Positions 16,651-23,829 of a stretch of 64,000 nucleotides of DNA are shown here, piece after piece. This DNA comes from Syntrophaceae bacterium. GTDB taxonomy: Bacteria > Desulfobacterota > Syntrophia > Syntrophales > UBA2192. The translations under genes were made by a program, and so were the position numbers. The notes below the pieces were generated by a model. It was given only the letters and a program-made list of their open reading frames with translations, was not told the DNA's origin and searched no databases. The stretch's first letter is position 1; every line of letters begins with the position of its first letter. The stretch is from positions 930,001 to 994,000 of the forward strand of contig JABLXY010000002.1 in assembly GCA_013177795.1 (NCBI GenBank), written 5' to 3'.

Positions 16651-17898
16651 TCAATAGCGGATTGACCGGGGGCCGTCCTCCCGGCGGATCTTGAGGGATA
16701 GCAGCATCGACAGGGCAATCAGCCCCGCGCAGGCGAGCCAGAAGTACCCGTAGCCGCCCGTCGTGTCGTAGACCCAGCCCGCCGCCGTGGGGCCGATGAC
16801 GCCCCCGAGTGACGCGGCGCCGAGGGTGATGCCCATGAGTTTCCCGAAGCTCTGCACCCCGAAGTACTCCCGGACGACGGCCCCGCGCATGACCATGTTG
16901 CCGCCGAAGCCGGGCGAGAAGAACAGCAGGAACAGGGCGATCGGCCACAGCGCGGCCGCGAAGTGAAAGGCGACGAGGCCGGCGGCCATGCAGGAGAACG
17001 CCGCCGCCATGACGTAGCGCTTCTCCGTCACGTCTCCCAGCCAGCCGAAGCCGAACCGCCCGGGGATGCTGAACAGGGGGATGGCCGCCGCCACGAGGCC
17101 CGCCGTCTCCCGCGCGATCCCCTGTGCCGCGAGGTAGGGCATGACGTGGACGACGACGGCCGTGAGCACCGTGAACCGGATGGCCTCGACGAGGTTGAGC
17201 CACAGGAAGGGCCGGCTCCGCAGGGCGTTCCGGAAGGGGACCCCGGCCTCGCGGGTCGCGGCCGGTCCTTCGGCGTCCGCCGCCGGCATCTTCGGCAAGG
17301 GGGCGCCGTCGGGCGCAAGCCCCATGTCCTCGGGCCTGTCGCGGATGACCAGGGCGAGGGGGATTCCCAGGACCCACATGCCCGCGCCCTGCAGGATCAT
17401 GGCCGAGCGCCACCCGTAGCTGTCGATGAGCCAGACCATGGCGGGCACCAGCAGGCCGCTGGCGCCGAACCCCGAGACGGTGATGCCCATCGCCTTGCCG
17501 AGATTGCGGCGGAACCACCGGGCCACGACGGCCAGCGTCACGACGCTCGTGCAGCCGCCGGCGCCGAAGGCCAGCAGGATGAAGGCGGCGTAAAACGTCC
17601 AGAGGCTCTGCGTGAGGCTCAGGAGCATGAAGCCCGCGCCGATCGTGACGACCCCGGCGAGGATGAGACGCCGCGGGCCGAAGCGGTCCACGAGCACGCC
17701 GACGATCGGGGCGAGGATGCCCATCTCGAGCCCCCGCAGGCTCGACGCGAAGGAGACCTCCGTGTAGCTCCAGCCGAACTCGCGGACGATCGGGTCGATC
17801 ATGGCGGTGAAGCCGAAAAACCCGAAGCAGCCGACGTAGATGCTGATCAGGAAGCAGGCGGCGACGATCCGCCACCCGTAGAAGAGTGCCGGGAACAT
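16651..17898 (-). CDS. MFS transporter, oxalate/formate antiporter-like
   Basis: A 415-residue major-facilitator carrier with twelve helices. The start FYGWRIVAACFLIS and the motif GPRRLILAG in the loop between helices 2 and 3 resemble the OFA/monocarboxylate branch. It would move a small monocarboxylate across the inner membrane, a family inference. ATG 17898 matches the family start, although the ribosome-binding site is weak. 61 bases downstream of the esterase gene on the same strand. Confidence 0.85.
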   Translation of the reverse strand: MFPALFYGWRIVAACFLISIYVGCFGFFGFTAMIDPIVREFGWSYTEVSFASSLRGLEMGILAPIVGVLVDRFGPRRLILAGVVTIGAGFMLLSLTQSLWTFYAAFILLAFGAGGCTSVVTLAVVARWFRRNLGKAMGITVSGFGASGLLVPAMVWLIDSYGWRSAMILQGAGMWVLGIPLALVIRDRPEDMGLAPDGAPLPKMPAADAEGPAATREAGVPFRNALRSRPFLWLNLVEAIRFTVLTAVVVHVMPYLAAQGIARETAGLVAAAIPLFSIPGRFGFGWLGDVTEKRYVMAAAFSCMAAGLVAFHFAAALWPIALFLLFFSPGFGGNMVMRGAVVREYFGVQSFGKLMGITLGAASLGGVIGPTAAGWVYDTTGGYGYFWLACAGLIALSMLLSLKIRREDGPRSIRY

Positions 17899-17959
17899 GG
17901 TTGGGAAGGATACTCCCGCCGGTCCCGGAACACAAGGGCTTTCCCGGCGTCCCGCGCGG

Positions 17960-18916
17960 TCAGTCCCGCCTCGGGTGGGCGGCGAAGAACTCCCAGATCG
18001 CATCGGTGGCGGAGATCTCGCGGGAGGGCTCATCGGCCCAGAAGGCCCACTTCGTCCCGCCGGGCCAGGTGTGGCCCTCCCCGTCGAGGGTGACGAGGCG
18101 CACCGCCGTGCCCGCGGCGCAGCCCTCGTAGGTCTCGATGGTGACCTTTCCCCTCCGCTGCGTCTGCGGCCTGTCGGGGCAGGCGTTGTGCCGGACCCAG
18201 AAGGCGACGGCCTCGGAGACGGGGCGGTCGACGCGCGGGTTGCGGATGTCGGCCATGCGCAGCGGTGGCCCCCCGGTGTAGCGGACGTGCAGGTCCGCCG
18301 TCCCGTGCAGGGCGATCAGGGAGACGGGCCGCGACGGGCGGCACTCGATGTTCTGGGCGCCGACCACGGGGCCGGCCGCGGCGACGAGGTCCGCAAGTTC
18401 GCAGGCCAGCCGGTAGCTCATCATGCCGCCGTTGGAGATCCCCGTGACGTAGACGCGACGGGGGTCGACGGCGAAATCCTGCTTCAGCCGGCCGATGAGG
18501 GAGCGGACAAACCCGACGTCGTCGATGCGGTTCTCGTAGGCGTAGGCGCAGCAGTTGCCCGCGTTCCAGGTGAGAAAGCGGTTCTGCCAGCGGCCCGAGC
18601 CGTTGGGGTAGACGGCGATGAACCCCTCGCGGTCCGCCTTCCCGCTGAACCCCGTCATCTTCGCCATCTGCTCGCCGTGGCCGCCCCCGCCGTGAAAAAC
18701 GAGCACCGCGGGCAGGTTCCTCACCCCGTCGTAGGCGGGCGGCAGGTGGACGAGGTAGGTCCTCGCCCTGCCGTCGTGGCGCAGGGAGTGCAGGGTGTCT
18801 TTCCCCTTCGCGCCGGCGGCGCAGCCCGGATGCGCCCCAAGCGCGAGCAGGACAGCCGCGCAGAGGGCTGCAAGGGGCCCGGGTCCGTGAAATACCCTTT
18901 GCATAATCGCCGCCAT
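17960..18916 (-). CDS. Secreted esterase, PHB depolymerase / LpqC-like
   Basis: A 318-residue secreted alpha/beta hydrolase of the LpqC/polyhydroxybutyrate depolymerase/feruloyl-esterase group. After a signal peptide come the oxyanion HGGGGHGEQM stretch, the nucleophile Ser161 in GISNGG, an Asp in ALHGTADLHV and the catalytic His in GEGHTWPGG. Cysteine pairs (NCC; C near the end) suggest disulfides. The start is uncertain between 18916 and 18904; AGGGG lies directly before the first. It is divergent from the cupin gene, sharing a 40-base intergenic region. Confidence 0.87.
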   Translation of the reverse strand: MAAIMQRVFHGPGPLAALCAAVLLALGAHPGCAAGAKGKDTLHSLRHDGRARTYLVHLPPAYDGVRNLPAVLVFHGGGGHGEQMAKMTGFSGKADREGFIAVYPNGSGRWQNRFLTWNAGNCCAYAYENRIDDVGFVRSLIGRLKQDFAVDPRRVYVTGISNGGMMSYRLACELADLVAAAGPVVGAQNIECRPSRPVSLIALHGTADLHVRYTGGPPLRMADIRNPRVDRPVSEAVAFWVRHNACPDRPQTQRRGKVTIETYEGCAAGTAVRLVTLDGEGHTWPGGTKWAFWADEPSREISATDAIWEFFAAHPRRD

Positions 18917-18926
18917 CCCCTATAAT
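18899..18926 (+). promoter_or_regulatory. Sigma-70-type promoter of the cupin gene
   Basis: TTGCAT (18899-18904), a 16-base spacer and a perfect TATAAT (18921-18926), 31 bases before the cupin ATG. The -35 box lies inside the first codons of the divergent esterase gene. Confidence 0.65.
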
Positions 18927-18956
18927 CGTCCGACAGCATCCGAGAGGGAGGACGGC

Positions 18957-19307
18957 ATGAAGATAACAGGTCTCGATCAAATTGAGAAGGTCAAGATGAC
19001 GATGGAAGGGGCCAAGGACGTCCTGAAACAGGTCCCGCTCTCGAAACACGACGGCGCTCCCAACTTTTCCTTCCGCGTCTTCACCATCCTGCCGGGGGGA
19101 CACACGCCCTACCACACCCACAGCGTGGAACACATGAACTACATAATCGAGGGCGAGGGGGCCGTGGTGGACGAGGCGGGGAGGGAGCATCCCGTGAAGA
19201 AGGGGCAGTTCGTGCTGGTGCTGCCCGAGGAGAAGCACCAGTACAAGAACGTCTCCGCCACGGAGCCGATGGTCATGATCTGCGCCGTCCCGAAGGAATA
19301 CGAGTGA
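18957..19307 (+). CDS. Single-domain cupin protein
   Basis: A 116-residue conserved beta-barrel cupin. The metal-binding motif 1 is visible as GGHTPYHTHSVEHMNYIIEGEG, with three histidines and a glutamate, and motif 2 as the PEEKHQYKN stretch. It has no signal peptide and is cytoplasmic. ATG 18957 has GGGAGG six bases upstream. It has its own promoter and a strong terminator, so it is monocistronic. The substrate is unknown; such small cupins are often sugar or small-molecule binding. Confidence 0.9.
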   Translation: MKITGLDQIEKVKMTMEGAKDVLKQVPLSKHDGAPNFSFRVFTILPGGHTPYHTHSVEHMNYIIEGEGAVVDEAGREHPVKKGQFVLVLPEEKHQYKNVSATEPMVMICAVPKEYE

Positions 19308-19332
19308 AGCGGCGCGGCGTGACAGGACACTG

Positions 19333-19367
19333 AAGACCCGGCCGCCCGACGGGGCCGGGTCTTTTTT
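19333..19367 (+). terminator. Rho-independent terminator after the cupin gene
   Basis: An eleven-base perfect stem (AAGACCCGGCC, 19333-19343, with GGCCGGGTCTT, 19353-19363) is followed by TTTT. It ends just before the convergent hydrolase stop codon. Confidence 0.9.
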
Positions 19368-19370
19368 CCC

Positions 19371-20405
19371 CTACTTCGCAGGTCCGTCCGGACGGTCTGC
19401 AAGGAACCGAAGCATCTCGTGGATGAAGGCGGCGCGCCCCTTCTCGGGCCGGTCGAGGAGAAGGAAGTGCGTGGCGCCGTGCAGGACGATGAACTGCCTC
19501 CAGGGCGCGTTGACGATCTCGGCATGGAGCGCCTGCAGGTCCTCGGGCCTCGACCAGTGGTCGAGGGTGCCCCGGGCATAGAGCGTCGGCACGCGGATGT
19601 CCCTTGCGTCCCAGAACTTCTTTCCCTGCGCCATCTCGAAGTGCTCCCGGCGGAATGCACCCGGGATGCGAAGCCCGCCGGAGGGGGCATCGGCCAGGGC
19701 CAGGGTCACGTAGGCCTTCGCCACGCGGGGGTCGCGCCACTTCGTCTTGTCCGCGTCGGGGATCGCCCGGTCCCAGTCGGCCGTGAGACTCGCCGCGTCG
19801 GCGACGGCCGCCCCCCCCGCCTGGGGATCGAACGTGCCCGGCCTCTCGCGGTGCTCGAAGGCCCTGCCGGCCGGCCAGGGCGCCTTGACCCCGTAGAGGG
19901 TGTTGAGCAGGACGAGGCGGCTCACCTTGCCGGGGTTTTTCACCGTGTAGAGCGCGGCCCAGTGGCCGCCCGCGCCCAGCCCCATCAGGGCGACCCGGTT
20001 GTCCCCGCAGCGGCGAAGGATCCAGTCCACGACAGCCGAGATGTCCCTCACGGCCTCATCGGAGCACGCCTCGGTTGCCTTGCCTGCCGATTTGCCGAAG
20101 CCGCGCACATCCATCAGGTAGACGAAATAGCCCGCAGCGGCGATGTCCTCGGCCAGGGAGTATTGCGGCACTGTCGGGTCAAAGTTGGGAAGGCTTCCCG
20201 GGCCGCCACCGTGGACGAGGAGCACGGGGGAGCCCTGCTCCTCCTTCAAAGAGGCCTTGATCTCGCGGACGAAAATCCTGACGCCGGGTTCACTCTCCAG
20301 GAAAGTGTCGGCGCGGAAAAACGCCTGCGCCTCGGCATCGGGCCAAAGCCCCTGCAGAACCGTGACCGCCAGGATGACCAGGATAAGACGACCCTTCACC
20401 GTCAT
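19371..20405 (-). CDS. Alpha/beta hydrolase-like protein lacking the nucleophile serine
   Basis: A 344-residue exported alpha/beta-hydrolase fold protein: an N-terminal signal or anchor (RLILVILAVTVLQGLW), an oxyanion HGGGPGSLPNFDP stretch like prolyl iminopeptidases, an Asp in ARGTLDHW and a His in HGATHF. The nucleophile elbow reads GLGAG at 142-146, where GxSxG is expected, so Gly144 occupies the serine position. Either the enzyme is inactive and acts as a binding protein, or a serine was lost by a single base change. Start ATG 20405 follows AGGGGG. Convergent with the cupin gene. Confidence 0.8.
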   Translation of the reverse strand: MTVKGRLILVILAVTVLQGLWPDAEAQAFFRADTFLESEPGVRIFVREIKASLKEEQGSPVLLVHGGGPGSLPNFDPTVPQYSLAEDIAAAGYFVYLMDVRGFGKSAGKATEACSDEAVRDISAVVDWILRRCGDNRVALMGLGAGGHWAALYTVKNPGKVSRLVLLNTLYGVKAPWPAGRAFEHRERPGTFDPQAGGAAVADAASLTADWDRAIPDADKTKWRDPRVAKAYVTLALADAPSGGLRIPGAFRREHFEMAQGKKFWDARDIRVPTLYARGTLDHWSRPEDLQALHAEIVNAPWRQFIVLHGATHFLLLDRPEKGRAAFIHEMLRFLADRPDGPAK

Positions 20406-20474
20406 TTGCCCCCTCTGCCATTGTCCATTGCGCCTGCACGGTGCTGCGTTTGCCCCAGGCCGCGCACCGCTGAT

Positions 20475-20503
20475 ACTATCGGCACAAGGGGCAAACTTTT
20501 CAA
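20475..20503 (-). promoter_or_regulatory. Possible promoter of the hydrolase-like gene
   Basis: On the minus strand TTGAAA (20503-20498), a 17-base spacer and GATAGT (20480-20475), 70 bases before the start codon. A moderate match only. Confidence 0.3.
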
Positions 20504-20616
20504 GGCCCTTTTGCGTTCCCGGACAGGGGGCGGCCGCGGCAGGCCGGGAGCACGGCAGGCATCGGCATATGTATAACAGCTTGAAATCATTTACGATTAT
20601 TTTTGGCGGGGCGGAC

Positions 20617-20645
20617 TTGGATTTCGGCTGTAAAGTCGTTATCAT
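20617..20645 (+). promoter_or_regulatory. Possible promoter of the C39-like gene
   Basis: TTGGAT, a 17-base spacer and TATCAT in an AT-rich part of the 312-base divergent region, 72 bases before ATG 20718. A moderate match only. Confidence 0.35.
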
Positions 20646-20717
20646 AGAGCCCGAATCAGGGCGGTACGCTTCCCCGGCGTATCCGGGCCCGACGGCGTCA
20701 GAAGGAGTGAAAACCCC

Positions 20718-21245
20718 ATGATCCTGCACCCCTATCCCACGGTTACCCAGAGGACGAGGGATGACTGCGGGGCTGCCATCGTCTCGTCCATCCTGCGCAA
20801 GCACAACATCAAGCACCAGTACAGCCGCCTGTGCCGGGAGCTCAACGTCAGCAAGGAGACCGGGACGGAGGAGCCCGACATCGTCCGCTTTCTCAACAGC
20901 AAGGGGTTCCGCGCCTGGATGACCTACGACATGACCGTCGACTCGCTGGTCAATTTCATCGACTCCGAGATCCCCGTCATTCTCATCATCCAGGCCTACA
21001 GCCGCAGCAAGAAGGAAGACCGCTACGAGGGACTCACCAACTACGGCCACTACGTGCTGGCCATCGGTCACGACGACGACCGGGTCATCTTCATGGACTC
21101 GGGGCTGCCCTTCGGCAGCTACGGGTACCTGACGAAGGCGGAGCTGGAGAAGCGCTGGTACTACGTCACCGGCGACAACCGCAAGCTGCGCGTCGGCATC
21201 GTCGTCGAGCCCCCCAAGAAGAACAACCTCATCCACATCCGCTGA
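20718..21245 (+). CDS. C39-like papain-fold peptidase
   Basis: A 175-residue stand-alone papain-fold protein related to peptidase family C39. Gln11 supplies the oxyanion hole and Cys17 the nucleophile (TQRTRDDCGAA). His111 (NYGHYVLAIG) and Asp127 (FMDSG) complete the triad at the expected spacing. No signal peptide, transmembrane segment or ABC-transporter domain is attached, so it is not a bacteriocin exporter, and no leader-peptide substrate is nearby. The physiological substrate is unknown. It has its own putative promoter and terminator. Confidence 0.8.
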   Translation: MILHPYPTVTQRTRDDCGAAIVSSILRKHNIKHQYSRLCRELNVSKETGTEEPDIVRFLNSKGFRAWMTYDMTVDSLVNFIDSEIPVILIIQAYSRSKKEDRYEGLTNYGHYVLAIGHDDDRVIFMDSGLPFGSYGYLTKAELEKRWYYVTGDNRKLRVGIVVEPPKKNNLIHIR

Positions 21246-21277
21246 ACCGCCACCGCATTCTCTTCCGGCAGACGAAG

Positions 21278-21317
21278 CGGGGCGCGTCACCTTTCGGAAA
21301 CGCGCCCCGTTGCATTT
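21278..21317 (+). terminator. Rho-independent terminator after the C39-like gene
   Basis: A ten-base perfect stem CGGGGCGCGT (21278-21287) with ACGCGCCCCG (21300-21309), followed by TTGCATTTT. Confidence 0.75.
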
Positions 21318-21342
21318 TGCGCGATCGAGCCGGGAGGGCGGC

Positions 21343-23286
21343 CTAGTGTGACAGGTCAGCGCGCCAGAGGTCCACGTGCACGCCATAGAATTTGTTCGCG
21401 GGCACCTTCATCGAGAAGGAGCAGAGGCTTGCATATCCCTTCCACGCGAACTGTCCCGGGCTCGGATTGCGAGAGGGAGGCGTGGTCGCGTAATCTTGGA
21501 TCTTCACGTTTTCGGGAACGTTATCGAAGAACCACCCGGGCTTCAGGGTGATGGTGATTGTCACTTTGTTGTCGGAATCAGGGACGGAGAAGGTGACACT
21601 TCCCGCCTCGATGGTCTGTCCTGCGAACAGCTTGACCGTGCTGCCCGCTGCATAGGGGGTATAGGTGGCCCAGTTTCCTTTGCTGACATAGCGAGTGCCT
21701 GCGGCCCAGCCGGACTCGCCGTCGGAACCGCCCAGCCATACCTCGCATCCTCCGCCCGGCCGCCCCGTGAACGGATTTGCCGTTCCGACGGCCAAAGCTT
21801 TGTCCCTCCCGTCTTTTCTTACAGGGATAACCTCCCGGATCCCGTAATTATGGTAATTGCCGAAGCCGTTCAGGGTGACGGGCATCCAGTTCAGACCGTC
21901 GCAGCTCTTCCACAGGTCTCCGCCCCCGAAAAGCTTTTTCATCAGCGCCAGCACCTCCGGCGTGAGGCGGTTGTTGACGATGGCATCCGCGATTTCCGCG
22001 GGGAGCGATAGGTCCTTCGGATCGTAGAGTGACATGAAAAAGCGAAGGATATCTGGATTCTGCTCGAGCATCCCTATGGCAAAGACACCGAGGTCGAGTG
22101 TACCCACGTACAGGCAGTTCTTGAACACGTTCATGTTCCAGGCATAGACGTTGAACGGGTTGCCGAACCCTGCGCCCCACCCGCTCAGCGGGACGCGCAG
22201 GCTGGGACCGCCGTCGATGGGATCGTAGGCGATGCGGGACCCCACGATCAGCTCGGCATTGTCGTCCTTGTCGATCCGGATGATCTCGATTGGGCGAGTG
22301 CCCACCACCTCGCCGTTCTTCATCACCATGCCGATGCCGACCGCCGTTCCGATGTATAAGTAATTACCGAAGGCGGCCATGGTCATCCCATACTGGTTCC
22401 ACGTATCGCCGAATCCGTTCTTCAGGACCCGGGTCCATACGTATTTCCCGTCGCTGCCGGTCGTCCCGTTCGTTTTCCACACCTCGAACCCGGTGACGAG
22501 GTTCACCGTCGATGCGTAGAGATGGTTGTTGAAGACCGCGAGGTAGTAGATTTCCGAGTTATTCCCCCCGAAACCGGGGTTGCTCACCGGTGTCCAGTCC
22601 TGGACTCCCGGGTCTTCTGATGCGAAGACGACAGCCTCTCCTCCCTGTCCTGTGCGCGGATCAGCGCCGACTGACACCGCCACGTAGAGCTTCCCGTTCC
22701 ATTCCGCGATGGCCCGGATGTTGGTGGTCTGCCTGAGGTTCCTGCTCACGTCTTCCCATGTTCCCGGAGCCCCGCTTGCCGATCGCAGGATGGTGTTGTA
22801 CGGCACAGGCGGCATCCATGTCCCGATCCCGCAGGCGTACAGGTAGCCCTTGAACTCGGCCAGCGCCCGGTATCCGTAGGCAAACGGCACCCATCTCCCG
22901 TCCTGTGTCTGGTAGACGCCCGATCGGTGAACCCTCTCCCATTGATTCTGCTTGTTGTACCGCCAGATCTCACCTTGAAAGGCCTCGGCCCACCCTCTGG
23001 AGAACCATGTGGTAGACGGTGGCGGGTCGGGCAACAGATCGGCTGGCAGCATGGAAGGGTCGATGGGGGAGCCTGTCATGCGGGACAAGGCTTCCATCAT
23101 GCTGTGGAGATGGTGCCGGTTGGTCCCCACGTAGAGATCGCCGTTGAACGGCAGCACGCTCCAGGAATAGCTGTTTGCCGAATCACCGAATCCCCCCTCG
23201 GCGATTCTCACGAAGGCGCTTGCCGTTGCGACCCACAGAAAAAGGAAAAGACCACCAAGTATACCCGTCGCGATTCTCTTTTTCAT
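21343..23286 (-). CDS. Large secreted beta-propeller-like protein, unknown function
   Basis: A 647-residue protein with a signal peptide (MKKRIATGILGGLFLFLWVATASA). The mature part repeats blocks of the type NGDLYVGTN, GYLYACGIGT, GKLYVAVSVG, NHLYASTVN, NYLYIGTAVG and NCLYVGTLDLG, each about 50-70 residues apart, as in beta-propellers. A distinct beta-rich C-terminal domain begins near residue 560 (VKLFAGQTIEAGSVTFSV). A perfect AGGAGGT precedes ATG 23286. Base composition looks less GC-rich than the neighbours, and it is flanked upstream by a 540-base AT-rich gap, so recent acquisition is possible. Substrate or partner unknown. Confidence 0.75.
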   Translation of the reverse strand: MKKRIATGILGGLFLFLWVATASAFVRIAEGGFGDSANSYSWSVLPFNGDLYVGTNRHHLHSMMEALSRMTGSPIDPSMLPADLLPDPPPSTTWFSRGWAEAFQGEIWRYNKQNQWERVHRSGVYQTQDGRWVPFAYGYRALAEFKGYLYACGIGTWMPPVPYNTILRSASGAPGTWEDVSRNLRQTTNIRAIAEWNGKLYVAVSVGADPRTGQGGEAVVFASEDPGVQDWTPVSNPGFGGNNSEIYYLAVFNNHLYASTVNLVTGFEVWKTNGTTGSDGKYVWTRVLKNGFGDTWNQYGMTMAAFGNYLYIGTAVGIGMVMKNGEVVGTRPIEIIRIDKDDNAELIVGSRIAYDPIDGGPSLRVPLSGWGAGFGNPFNVYAWNMNVFKNCLYVGTLDLGVFAIGMLEQNPDILRFFMSLYDPKDLSLPAEIADAIVNNRLTPEVLALMKKLFGGGDLWKSCDGLNWMPVTLNGFGNYHNYGIREVIPVRKDGRDKALAVGTANPFTGRPGGGCEVWLGGSDGESGWAAGTRYVSKGNWATYTPYAAGSTVKLFAGQTIEAGSVTFSVPDSDNKVTITITLKPGWFFDNVPENVKIQDYATTPPSRNPSPGQFAWKGYASLCSFSMKVPANKFYGVHVDLWRADLSH

Positions 23287-23829
23287 GATGCACCTCCTGC
23301 GGCGTGAAGATCTGCGTGATGGATGATGGCACGATAGCGGTACATGAGGTGATTGGCCCGAGATGACGGGCTCGACGTGTCCGGCATGAAACGTCCGAAA
23401 GCCTTGCGGCCGATCATGCCTTTCCCAAATGAACGCACATCTTTTCCCCTGCCGCTTTTCGCCTAGAAACCGATTCGTCCTGTGCTCGCGCGGATGGGAG
23501 GATCAGGCTCGAAACTGTGTGTAAGGTCGCAGTAGGCAATGAAATTTCGCGGCTTACAGGAGGAAGATCGCTTATGCATCAGCACAAAGTGTACCGCTCC
23601 TGTAAGAAGTCGTAATCATTATCGATTGTTCAGATGTGGTTTTTTGCGGATTTCCTTTTTGTAAAGGGATTCGACAGCAGGGTAGAGAGGCGACGGGGTG
23701 AAATGAAAAAGATGTTTTATTTTCAAATAGTTGAAAGGATTCGCAATTCTGTAAAATTATTTTACATCAGGGAGAAAAAAGGCTGAAAATTCTCCTGGCC
23801 ATCCTGTGAAATCTTAGGCCGTCCTTGAT
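23287..23829. other. AT-rich intergenic region with palindromes
   Basis: A 543-base gap without a convincing gene. It holds two dyads close together, TTTCAA-ATAG-TTGAAA (23721-23736) and TGTAAAAT-T-ATTTTACA (23750-23766), which look like regulator sites. It also holds a separate perfect ten-base inverted repeat (CTTACAGGAG 23553-23562, CTCCTGTAAG 23597-23606). A 13-codon reading frame with AGGAGG upstream sits inside the latter but is too short to call. Confidence 0.5.

Noticed and set aside
23571-23616. A 13-codon frame with AGGAGG upstream inside the inverted repeat
   Set aside because: Too short to distinguish from chance, and no gene follows on the same strand that it could regulate.
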